Origin: Actinoplanes lutulentus
GTDB taxonomy: Bacteria; Actinomycetota; Actinomycetes; Mycobacteriales; Micromonosporaceae
DNA: 64,000 nucleotides
Reading direction: 5' to 3'
Assembly: GCF_003259845.1 (NCBI RefSeq)
Contig: NZ_QLMJ01000008.1
Coordinates: 272,419-336,418, forward strand
In this document: positions 27,199 to 34,711 of the stretch, piece by piece
How positions within the stretch are numbered: position 1 is the stretch's first letter
Layout of the letters: each line of letters starts with the position of its first letter
The notes under the pieces: model-generated
What the model was told of the DNA's origin: nothing
The model's database searches: none
What the model saw: the letters and a program-made list of their open reading frames with translations, nothing else
Made by a program: the position numbers and the translations under genes

Positions 27199-27402
27199 AT
27201 GAACAACGTGGTCCTTGTGGGTGCGGCGGAGATCCGGTCCTGGCTGCGGGTGTCCCGCCAGCGGGCATATCAGCTGATCAGCCGGGACGATTTCCCCGAG
27301 CCGTACCAGGTGTTGCGGATGGGCAAGGTCTGGGATCTGGCCGAGGTGGAGCGCTGGATGCGCGTCCACCGCCCCAACGACGCGGGTCGCGTCAAACCCT
27401 GA
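27199..27402 (+). CDS. Small AlpA/HTH_17-type DNA-binding protein
   Basis: A 67-residue winged-helix protein. AAEIRSWLRVSRQRAYQLIS is the recognition helix-turn-helix of the excisionase/AlpA group, followed by the wing (PYQVLRMGKVWDLAEVERWM). Such proteins are small regulators or recombination directionality factors, but no integrase is nearby. Longer in-frame starts exist at 27178 and 27115. Its stop is eight bases from the convergent MFS remnant. Confidence 0.75.
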   Translation: MNNVVLVGAAEIRSWLRVSRQRAYQLISRDDFPEPYQVLRMGKVWDLAEVERWMRVHRPNDAGRVKP

Positions 27403-27410
27403 CCGCGCCG

Positions 27411-28730
27411 TCACGCCACGGGCACCGGCGAGGTGTCGTGCGAGTCAGCACGCGCCTTCTTCGGAAACGCGAAGGTCAGCGCGAGGAACGCGACCAGCAG
27501 CACCACCAGCACCACCAGCACCGTCAGCGTGTGCCGGAACGCCTGCTCGGCGCTGCCGGTCGTGATCCCGTCGAAGAACACCGAGCCGAAGATAGCCACG
27601 CCGATCGAGCCGGCAATCGACTGCACCGCGGTCAGCACGCCGGACGCGGAACTGATCTCGTCGTCGCGGACAGCCGCCAGGATGACACTGAACAGCGCGG
27701 CGATGACCACGCCCGAGCCCATCCCGGCGAGAGCGATGCCGGGCACGATGCCCCAGATCGAGAACGGCCCGTCGTGGCCCAGCTCGCTCCAGAGCAGCGC
27801 CGCCCCACCGAGCTGGATCACCGCGCCCAGCTGCAGCACCACCCGCCCGAGCCGCTCGGCCAGGATCGCGCCGCTCAGAGCGCCACCGACCGCCGTGCCG
27901 ATCGCCACCGGCAGGTTGCCCAGCCCGGCTTCACCCGCGGTGAAGCCATGACCGATCTGCAGAAACAGCGTCAGGACGAGCTGCGTGCCGATCAATGCGC
28001 TGAAAAACAGCGCAATTCCTACCAAACCCACCGTGTACGCCCCACGGCCGAAGATCGTCGGAACAACCAATGGGGTACGCCCACCGGCCGCCCTCCCCCG
28101 CTGCTGCAGCCCGAATCCGACGAACCCGGCCAGCCCGGCGGCGATGCTCAGCCACGTCCACAGCGGCCAGTCGCGTTCCTGGCCGAAGTTCAGCGGCAGC
28201 ACCAGCAGCGCTGAGGACGCCACGACCAGGGCCGCACCGGTCAGGTCGATGCCCACCGAGCGGTCGCCGGGCCGTTTCGGCAGGATCAGCCAGGACACGA
28301 TCAGCGCGGTAACACCGATCGGCACGTTGATCAGGAAGACCGTGCGCCAGCCCCAGCCGAACAGGTCCGCGGAGATCAGGCCGCCGCCGAGGACCGGCCC
28401 GATGATGCCGCCCAGCCCGAGCACCGGGCCGAACACACCGAACACCTGGGCGAGCTCCTTGCCGGAGAAGTTCTCCCGCAGCAGGCCTAGACCCTGGGGC
28501 AGCAGCATCGCCCCGGCCAGGCCCTGCGCCAGGCGCAGCACGATCAGCGATTCGATCGTCGGCGCCGCGGCACACAGCGCCGAGGCCAGCCTGAACGCGC
28601 CGAGGCCGAGCAGGAACATCCGGCGCCGGCCGTACCGGTCGCCGAGCCGCCCGCCGATGATCAGCCCTGCGCCGAGGGTCAGGGCGTACCCGCCGATCAC
28701 CCACTGCAGGCCCAGCGGGGATGCGCCCAG
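27411..28730 (-). pseudogene. 5'-truncated DHA2-type MFS multidrug transporter
   Basis: Family similarity begins at LGASPLGLQWVIGGYALTLG, which in EmrB/QacA-type transporters is the loop before the second transmembrane helix, and continues through the motif-A loop (GGRLGDRYGRRRM) to a complete C-terminus. The first helix and the initiating Met are missing. Upstream of about 28730 the same frame stays open but reads antisense to the MarR gene. The expected intact neighbour would be a complete divergent marR. The pair seems to have lost both 5' ends and the shared promoter, so a functional transporter is unlikely. Confidence 0.7.
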
Positions 28731-28743
28731 CTTCGAGCGGCGG

Positions 28744-29112
28744 ATGGCCCGTGACCTGGGCGTCGACCTGCCCGGCCTGGAGGCGATGGACCACCTGATC
28801 TCCTCCGGACCGACCAGTCCGACCGATCTGGCCCACCGCCTCGACATCTCCACGGCGGCGACCAGCCTGGTGCTCAACCGCCTCGAGTCGGCCGGCCACA
28901 TCCGCCGCGACCGCCACCCCACCGACGGCCGCAAACTCGTTGTGACCGCTTCCGACGACTCCGCGAACGAGGCCAACCGCCGGGTCGCGCCCCTGATCGA
29001 CGGCGTCGAAGCCCTGGTCAGCTCATTGTCCGAGCAGGAGAGCACCACGGTGCTCAAATTCCTGGACGCGCTGATCCAGACCTACGACCAGGCCGAGGCA
29101 TCCGCAAAATAG
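28744..29112 (+). CDS. MarR-family regulator, N-terminally truncated
   Basis: From ATG 28744 a 122-residue protein. The winged helix-turn-helix is intact (SPTDLAHRLDISTAATSLVL, then RLESAGHIRRDRHPTDGRKL) and the C-terminal dimer helix is present, but the N-terminal dimerisation helix normally seen before LGVDLPGLEAMDHL is missing. Homologous sequence seems to start abruptly at about 28731, against the truncated MFS gene on the other strand. It has no ribosome site or promoter region of its own, so expression and dimerisation are doubtful. Confidence 0.7.
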   Translation: MARDLGVDLPGLEAMDHLISSGPTSPTDLAHRLDISTAATSLVLNRLESAGHIRRDRHPTDGRKLVVTASDDSANEANRRVAPLIDGVEALVSSLSEQESTTVLKFLDALIQTYDQAEASAK

Positions 29113-29124
29113 GCCGCCGGCGCA

Positions 29125-29682
29125 TCACGCCACGAGGCGCAGCACCGTCCGCTCGACCGCCGCCTGCCAGTCGCCGCCGACCTGCCCATCGAACGCGAGC
29201 TGGTGCAGGATCACGCCGTCCAAATAGTCGAAGACGGCCTCACAGTCACCCTCCGGGTCGGCCGAGCCGATCTCCCGCAACCACGTCGCCGCCCATTTCC
29301 GCAGCTCCCGTGCCGACTCGGCGAGAGGATCCCGCAGCTCCGGGCGCAGCGTCGCCTCAAGGAACAGCCCGTACCGGGCCACCGTGACGGCGCGTTCCGG
29401 ACCGAGGGCGCGCTGCACGTACCCGATCAGCCCCGCTGCCAGCTCAGCCGTGTTCGCCGGGCGTACAAAAGTGGTTATGGTCTCCCACCCGATGCGATCG
29501 CGTTCCGCGAAGCGTTCCACCACCGCGCTGATAAGCGCGTCCCTGGTCTTGTAGTAATTCGCGGTCGACCCGTAAGGCATCGACGCCGCGGCATCAACCG
29601 CGCGGTGGGTCAGCGCTCGCGACCCCTGGTTACCGAGGACGCCGATCGCGGCGTCGAGCAGTTGTTCGCGGCGGGATGGCAC
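29125..29682 (-). CDS. TetR/AcrR family repressor
   Basis: A 185-residue regulator. The N-terminal HTH is intact (REQLLDAAIGVLGNQGSRAL, then THRAVDAAASMPYGSTANYY), and the C-terminal ligand domain is typical in length. It is divergent from the FAD monooxygenase, with two copies of ACAACANNTGTTGT in the 64-base gap, so it most likely represses both itself and the monooxygenase until a ligand, possibly the enzyme's substrate, binds. Confidence 0.9.
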   Translation of the reverse strand: MPSRREQLLDAAIGVLGNQGSRALTHRAVDAAASMPYGSTANYYKTRDALISAVVERFAERDRIGWETITTFVRPANTAELAAGLIGYVQRALGPERAVTVARYGLFLEATLRPELRDPLAESARELRKWAATWLREIGSADPEGDCEAVFDYLDGVILHQLAFDGQVGGDWQAAVERTVLRLVA

Positions 29683-29700
29683 CGCGTCACCCTACCGCTC

Positions 29701-29734
29701 ACAACACCTGTTGTCGAAAAACAACAGATGTTGT
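29701..29734. promoter_or_regulatory. Tandem TetR operators
   Basis: Two near-identical palindromes, ACAACACCTGTTGT (29701-29714) and ACAACAGATGTTGT (29721-29734), with centres 20 bp apart, two turns of the helix, on the same DNA face. They fill the space between the TetR start (29682) and the monooxygenase start (29747) and are A/T-rich compared with their surroundings. Confidence 0.8.
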
Positions 29735-29746
29735 AGCGTCCGACGC

Positions 29747-30784
29747 ATGGAAATCATCGGTGGTGGCATCGGCGGACTCAGCGCCGCGATAGCACTGGCC
29801 CGCGACGGGCACAAAGTCACGCTCCGCGAGCGAAACGCGGCGCTGCCCAGCACCGGCACCGCACTCGGAATGTGGCCGGCCGCGCTGCGGGCACTCGACG
29901 AACTCGGTGTCGGCGACCAGGTCCGGCGCACCGGGAGCCGCCAGCAGGCCGGTGCGTTCCTGCGCTCGGACGGCTCACGGATCGCCACGATCGACATCGC
30001 CAGGCTGCGGAAACGCACCGGCGACGACGTCTACCTGATCTCCCGGCCGGCGCTGCTGGCGATCCTGCACCAGGCCGCAGCCGACGCGGGAGCGGATCTG
30101 CGTTTCGGCGAGCCGGTCTCCTGTCTGGACGAGACAGCCGACCTCCTGGTGGTCGCCGACGGCGTGTTCAGCCGCACCCGCGACCGCCTGCTCGGCCCGG
30201 CCTACCAGGCGCGATATTCCGGCAGCACCGCCTGGCGCGGAACCATCGAGGACATGCCGACGGCGGAGTTCGCCGAGATCTGGGGACGCGGCGCCAAGTT
30301 CGGCGTGACACCGCACGAGGGCGGCCGCACCAACTGGTTCGCGGCGGCCGCAGCGCCCGAAGGCCGCTTCGAGCCGGGCCACGAGGTCGCCGCACTGCAC
30401 CGCATCTTCGGCGACTGGGCAGCGCCGGTCCGCCCGGTACTCGACGCGATCGAGGAATCCCGCATCCTGCGCCACGACATCTACGTCACACCACCGCTGC
30501 CGTCGTTCGTGCACGGCAACGCCGTCCTCATCGGCGACGCCGCGCACGCGATGAACCCCGACCTCGGCCGCGGCGCCTGCGAGGCCATCATCGACGCGGT
30601 CACCCTCGCTGCCTGCCTGCGGCAGCAGAACGGCCCACTTTTGTACGATCGAAGCCGCCGCCCCGCAACCCAGCGACTGGCCCGGGTGGCCGCCATCGCC
30701 GCCCGGATGACCCGGATGCGCCACGCCCTGCCGCTCCGCAACGGCCTGCTCAAAGCGAGCATGCTCGCCGGCCCTCCGAGCTAG
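29747..30784 (+). CDS. FAD-dependent monooxygenase
   Basis: A 345-residue flavoprotein of the aromatic-ring hydroxylase group (PF01494). The dinucleotide-binding loop opens the protein (GGGIGGLSAAIALARDGHKV), the second FAD motif reads VLIGDAAHAMNPDLGRGACE (GD motif), and a DG motif lies near ADGVFSRTR. It uses NAD(P)H and oxygen to hydroxylate an unknown aromatic or macrocyclic substrate; drug inactivation is possible. Start at 29747, immediately after the operators; an upstream in-frame start at 29711 would run through the operators and is rejected. Confidence 0.9.
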   Translation: MEIIGGGIGGLSAAIALARDGHKVTLRERNAALPSTGTALGMWPAALRALDELGVGDQVRRTGSRQQAGAFLRSDGSRIATIDIARLRKRTGDDVYLISRPALLAILHQAAADAGADLRFGEPVSCLDETADLLVVADGVFSRTRDRLLGPAYQARYSGSTAWRGTIEDMPTAEFAEIWGRGAKFGVTPHEGGRTNWFAAAAAPEGRFEPGHEVAALHRIFGDWAAPVRPVLDAIEESRILRHDIYVTPPLPSFVHGNAVLIGDAAHAMNPDLGRGACEAIIDAVTLAACLRQQNGPLLYDRSRRPATQRLARVAAIAARMTRMRHALPLRNGLLKASMLAGPPS

Positions 30785-30876
30785 GCGCGGCGTCGCCGGG
30801 TAAGCTCCTCGGCAGCGTCGCGTGCCGGTGGCAGACCGTGTCAGGCATGGAGGCGCCGAACCGAAGGAGACCGACC

Positions 30877-30909
30877 GTGTCGTCGTGCCCTTCGTCTTCG
30901 CGTGTCTGA
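30877..30909 (+). other. Candidate 10-residue leader ORF before hemerythrin gene
   Basis: A strong GAAGGAG (about 30863-30869) lies eight bases before GTG 30877, which opens MSSCPSSSRV and stops at TGA 30907-30909. The hemerythrin GTG at 30902 overlaps this stop (GTGTCTGA) in another frame and lacks its own ribosome site. Translation of hemerythrin therefore probably depends on this leader. Confidence 0.4.
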
Positions 30910-31372
30910 CCGCGAGACGACCAGGCTGGTGGCCTGGGCCCAGGAGATGCGCTCCACGCACGCCCGCCTGCGCGAGGCGTTGCAGCTCACCCGTGATTCC
31001 CTCGATCACCCCGGCGCGACCGTCGCCGCCGTCGGCGATCTGCTGCTGTACTGCCGCGGTTTCTGCGCGGCCCTCGACGGCCACCACCGCGCCGAGGACC
31101 GCACCCTGTTCCCCGCCATCGCCGCGGCCCGCCCGGATCTGCGCCCGGTGCTGCGTGCCCTGGAGCAGGACCACTCGATGATCGCGTACCTGCTCACCGG
31201 CCTCACCGCCGCCGTGGACCGCTCCGCGGCCCCCGACGAGCTGCACCAACATCTCGACGGCATCGGCGCCATCATGGAGAGCCATTTCCGGTACGAGGAA
31301 CGCCAGCTCCTCACGGTGCTGGAGTCCCTGAACCTGCCGGCCGCCCGCGAGGAGGCCCTGGGTCCTCTGTGA
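30902..31372 (+). CDS. Hemerythrin/HHE cation-binding domain protein
   Basis: A 156-residue four-helix protein. Iron-ligand residues are spread as in HHE domains: H in STHARLREAL, H and E in ALDGHHRAEDRTLFPAI, a further LEQDHSMIAYLL, and a final ESHFRYEERQLL. Such proteins bind a di-iron centre and take part in oxygen, NO or redox handling, but some are regulators. The GTG start has no ribosome site of its own and overlaps a short leader frame. It is followed by a GNAT gene 93 bases on. Confidence 0.87.
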   Translation: MSDRETTRLVAWAQEMRSTHARLREALQLTRDSLDHPGATVAAVGDLLLYCRGFCAALDGHHRAEDRTLFPAIAAARPDLRPVLRALEQDHSMIAYLLTGLTAAVDRSAAPDELHQHLDGIGAIMESHFRYEERQLLTVLESLNLPAAREEALGPL

Positions 31373-31388
31373 ACGTTCCCTGAGCCGG

Positions 31389-31444
31389 CCATCGATACGA
31401 CCGTCAAGTGTCCATCGATGCTGTCCTTTAGATCGCCCATCGAT
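31389..31444. repeat. Three CCATCGAT boxes upstream of GNAT gene
   Basis: CCATCGAT occurs at 31389-31396, 31412-31419 and 31437-31444 (spacings 23 and 25 bases); the last two copies are each followed by a GTCCTTTAG-like word. They lie 22-77 bases upstream of the GNAT start at 31466. The spacing suggests repeated binding sites or promoter duplications. Another CCATCGATGTCC is found near 48973, upstream of the carbonic anhydrase. Confidence 0.45.
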
Positions 31445-31465
31445 GTGGTCCTTTAGGCTGGCCGC

Positions 31466-31909
31466 ATGCAGATCCGGCTGTTCCGGCCCGAGGACGCTCC
31501 AGCCGTGTCCGCCGTCATCCGCGCGTGCCTGCGCGACGTGAACAGCCGCGACTACCCGCCCGACGTCATCGACACGATGTCCGCCCACTTCGACCCGGCG
31601 CGCGTCCAGGAGCTGGCCGCCCGACGCGAGATGTTCGTGGCCGAATCCGACCAGATCCTCGGCACGGTCTCCCGAGACGGCAACAAGGTCTACACGATGT
31701 TCGTCCGCCCGGACCAGATCGGCAGCGGCATAGGCCGCCGGCTGATGACCCACATCGAGTCCCTGGCCGCGGCCGAAGGCTTCGACCACATGGAAACCGG
31801 CGCCAGCATCACGGGCCACGGCTTCTACCAGCGCCTCGGCTACACCGACATCCGCACGAGCGAAACCACCTTCGGCCTCAACTACATCCTCCGCAAGCCC
31901 CTCCCCTGA
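31466..31909 (+). CDS. GNAT family N-acetyltransferase
   Basis: A 147-residue single-domain GNAT. Strand beta-1 begins MQIRLFRPEDAPAVSAVI; the acetyl-CoA loop is VRPDQIGSGIGRRLMTHIES; the C-terminal YQRLGYTDIR is a usual GNAT ending. The substrate is unknown. It lies after hemerythrin but is separated by the CCATCGAT boxes and probably has its own promoter. Downstream is a 523-base gene-free region with hairpin repeats. Confidence 0.87.
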   Translation: MQIRLFRPEDAPAVSAVIRACLRDVNSRDYPPDVIDTMSAHFDPARVQELAARREMFVAESDQILGTVSRDGNKVYTMFVRPDQIGSGIGRRLMTHIESLAAAEGFDHMETGASITGHGFYQRLGYTDIRTSETTFGLNYILRKPLP

Positions 31910-31968
31910 CCCGCACCCAGCAGCCCAAAGCGACCGCCAGCGCCAGCCAGCGCCCGACGGCTGTCGCT

Positions 31969-32412
31969 CACGGCTGCCAGCTGTCACCCACGGCGACCAC
32001 AACGTACAGCCGAATTCCGACTGGTCGCGTCCGGCTTGTGCTTACGGTCGCGTACAGGCCGAAACAACGACCGCAAGCACAAGCCGGCCGCCGAACAACG
32101 CCACTCAGCTCAAGCCGACCTGCCGCAGCCCACCAGCACGACCAGACCCGCCGCCCACAACCCACCAACCCGACATCCAGGCAACCAGCGGTCCCCACGC
32201 AGGCAATACCCGCCAAGATCCCAACCCGCTGTCGCGCACGGCTGCCAGCTGCACGCCATGGCGACCACAACGTACAGCCGGATCGCGGCTGGCGCTCACG
32301 GCTGCCGGCTGCACAGCGTGGCGACCGCAACGTACAGCCGGGCTCTGGCTGCGGGCCGGCTCGCGCTTGTGGTCGCGTTTCCGGTCCCAGCACGACCACG
32401 AGCACAAGCCGG
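31969..32412. repeat. Composite tandem hairpin array, about 60-bp units
   Basis: This fills most of the gene-free gap 31910-32432 between convergent genes. A 44-bp unit (CACGGCTGCC ... CGTACAGCCG) occurs at 31969-32012, 32237-32280 and 32297-32340, the last two 60 bp apart. Two long hairpins follow the first and third copies: arms 32031-32050/32068-32087 (20 bp, one mismatch, 17-base loop) and 32356-32375/32393-32412 (20 bp, three mismatches, 17-base loop). The hairpins are related to each other. No coding function is apparent. Confidence 0.75.
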
Positions 32413-32432
32413 CCGCCCGCAAACCCGGTGCT

Positions 32433-33749
32433 CTAGAGGCGGCCTGTTGCCTTGAGCAGCAAGTACACGTCGGCTACCTTGCCGGCGAAGTCGCCCGCGT
32501 CGGCGTCGACCACGATCGCGCCGAAGCGGCTCAGCACCTCGCGCACCCGGTCGCGCTCGCTCAGCACCCGCTGCGCCGCCGCGGCCGCGTGCACATCGAA
32601 CGCCCCCGGCGACGCAGGCAACGACACCAGCCGTGACACCGACGGATCGCGCACCCCCGCCACCACCACCTGATGCCGGGCCGTCAACCGTGGCAGCAAC
32701 GGCAGCAAACCCTCGACGATCGGCGCCGGCTCCAGCGCTGTGAAGATCACCACCAGCGACCGCTTCTGATCACGCCGGAGCAGCGACGTAGCCAGCGCCG
32801 ACCAGTCCGTCTCGACCGCGGCCGGCTCCAGCGACGCCATCGCGTCGATCAACCGGCCGAGCGAAGCCTGCGAGGAGGACGACGACAACGACGAGCGCAC
32901 CACGGCATCCAGCGCGAACAGACTCACCCGGTCGCCGGCCCGAACCCCCAGCACCGACAGCAGCAGAGCAGCGTCGATCGAGGCGTCAAGACGTGGCGCG
33001 TCCCCTACCCGGGCAGCCGACGTCCGACCGGTATCGATCACACACACGACCCGGCGATCACGTTCCGGCCGCCACGTCCGCACCATCACGTCGTTGTGCC
33101 GCGCGCTCGCCCGCCAGTCGATCGACCGCACGTCGTCGCCGATCACATACTCCCGCAGAGCATCGAATTCGGTGCCGTGCCCGCGCCCGCGCGTGACCGA
33201 CGAGCCTTCGACAACGCGCATCCGAGCGAGCTTCTCCGGCAGAATCCGGCGCGACGGAAAATGCGGCAGAACCCGCAGAACCCACGCCGGGGAGATCGCC
33301 GCGTTCCACTTGCGGCTTTTTTGTCGGTACGCGACACCGAACGGCCCCATGGACCGCACAGTGACCCGGACAGCGGGCCGATCCCCGTGCCGCACCGGAT
33401 TCAGCTTGGTCACGAGATCCTGATGCGTCCCCCGGGGCAGAAACACGTCATGCCGCGACGGCCATGCCCCGGCCGACGGCACCCAGCTGTCCCGCAGATG
33501 CAGCCGCAGCGGCCGCCGCCCGGCATTAACAACGGTGAGCGAAACGGTGGCGGTCCCGCCGAGCCACACCGTGCGATCCCCCGACCGCGACAGCCGCACC
33601 GCGGTCAGCGGCCCGGCGACGGCGATGTCGAGACCCGCCACGCACACGGCGAACCCGAGCACGATCAGCAACCCGATCCACGGGGCAGGCAGCAGCGCGG
33701 GAAGCGGCACCCCGGCGAGCAGGATCAGCGCGAACCGGCGGGTGACCAT
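32433..33749 (-). CDS. DUF58 domain protein (MoxR-operon type)
   Basis: A 438-residue protein. Two N-terminal hydrophobic helices are followed by a beta-sandwich and the DUF58 core with its hallmark DVRSIDWRASARHNDVMVRT, then a von Willebrand A-like fold (VCVIDTGRTS, FALDAVVRSSLS). DUF58 proteins are co-encoded with MoxR ATPases and are thought to help assemble or activate other complexes. It is the last gene of the operon and overlaps moxR by one base (TGATG). Confidence 0.9.
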   Translation of the reverse strand: MVTRRFALILLAGVPLPALLPAPWIGLLIVLGFAVCVAGLDIAVAGPLTAVRLSRSGDRTVWLGGTATVSLTVVNAGRRPLRLHLRDSWVPSAGAWPSRHDVFLPRGTHQDLVTKLNPVRHGDRPAVRVTVRSMGPFGVAYRQKSRKWNAAISPAWVLRVLPHFPSRRILPEKLARMRVVEGSSVTRGRGHGTEFDALREYVIGDDVRSIDWRASARHNDVMVRTWRPERDRRVVCVIDTGRTSAARVGDAPRLDASIDAALLLSVLGVRAGDRVSLFALDAVVRSSLSSSSSQASLGRLIDAMASLEPAAVETDWSALATSLLRRDQKRSLVVIFTALEPAPIVEGLLPLLPRLTARHQVVVAGVRDPSVSRLVSLPASPGAFDVHAAAAAQRVLSERDRVREVLSRFGAIVVDADAGDFAGKVADVYLLLKATGRL

Positions 33750-34711
33750 CAGCGCGGCGCGGGCACGGCGGCGAGCACCCCGGCCAGCACCGCCGGCACG
33801 GTGGCGCCGTCGAGCTCGGCGTCGGCACGCAGGCGTACCCGGTGGCGCAGCGCCGCGATGGCGTACGCCTTCACGTCATCCGGCACCACGTAGTCCCGCC
33901 CGGACAGCCACGCGTACGCCTTGGCGATCCCGAGCAGGGCGGTCGCTCCACGGGGTGACGCGCCGAGTTCCAGCGCGGGCGTCTGCCGCGTGGCCCGGCA
34001 CAGGTCGACGATGTACGCGAGAACCGGCTCCGCCACCGACACCCGCTGCACGGCCGCCCGCCCCGCCGCGAGGTCGGCCGGCCCGGCCACCGGGGTGATC
34101 CCGGCCGCCTTCAGATCACGCGGGTCGAAGCCGTGATGGTGGGCCCGGAGCACGTTCAGCTCGTCGTCGCGCTCGGGAAGCGGCACGGCCAGTTTCAGCA
34201 GGAACCGGTCCAGCTGTGCCTCGGGAAGCGGGTACGTTCCCTCGTACTCAATGGGGTTCTGTGTGGCCGCGACCAGGAACGGCTGCGGGAGCGGCCGCGG
34301 GGTTCCGTCGACGCTGACCTGGCGTTCCTCCATGGCTTCGAGGAGCGCGGCCTGGGTTTTCGGCGGCGTGCGGTTGATCTCGTCGGCGAGCAGCAGGTTG
34401 GTGAAGACCGGTCCGGGCCGGAAGTTGAACGCCGAGCTGCGGGCGTCGTAGACGAGCGAGCCGGTGACGTCGCCGGGCATCAGGTCCGGGGTGAACTGGA
34501 CGCGTTTGGTGTCGAGGGCGAGCGCCGCCGCGACGGCCCGCACGAGCAGCGTCTTCGCCACTCCGGGTACGCCTTCGAGCAGCACGTGTCCGCCGCAGAG
34601 CAGCGCCACCATGACGCCGCCGACGACCGCGTCCTGTCCGACGACGGCCTTGCCGACCTCGGCGCGCAGCCGGCTCAGGGCGAGGCGGGCCTGTTCGGAT
34701 TCGGCGGTCAC
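33749..34711 (-). CDS. MoxR-family AAA+ ATPase
   Basis: A 320-residue AAA+ chaperone-like ATPase. Walker A is EGVPGVAKT, Walker B is LLADEINRTPPKTQAALLEA (with the MoxR DEINR signature), sensor 1 lies in VAATQNPIEYEGTYPLPEAQ, and the C-terminal lid is complete. MoxR ATPases act with DUF58/VWA proteins in metal insertion or complex maturation. Four-base overlap with the DUF4350 gene upstream and one-base overlap with DUF58 downstream show tight coupling. Confidence 0.94.
   Translation of the reverse strand: MTAESEQARLALSRLRAEVGKAVVGQDAVVGGVMVALLCGGHVLLEGVPGVAKTLLVRAVAAALALDTKRVQFTPDLMPGDVTGSLVYDARSSAFNFRPGPVFTNLLLADEINRTPPKTQAALLEAMEERQVSVDGTPRPLPQPFLVAATQNPIEYEGTYPLPEAQLDRFLLKLAVPLPERDDELNVLRAHHHGFDPRDLKAAGITPVAGPADLAAGRAAVQRVSVAEPVLAYIVDLCRATRQTPALELGASPRGATALLGIAKAYAWLSGRDYVVPDDVKAYAIAALRHRVRLRADAELDGATVPAVLAGVLAAVPAPR

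Noticed and set aside
31910..32432. Coding gene in the convergent gap
   Set aside because: Several frames are open, but all translate the hairpin repeats on both strands, and none has a ribosome site or family similarity.
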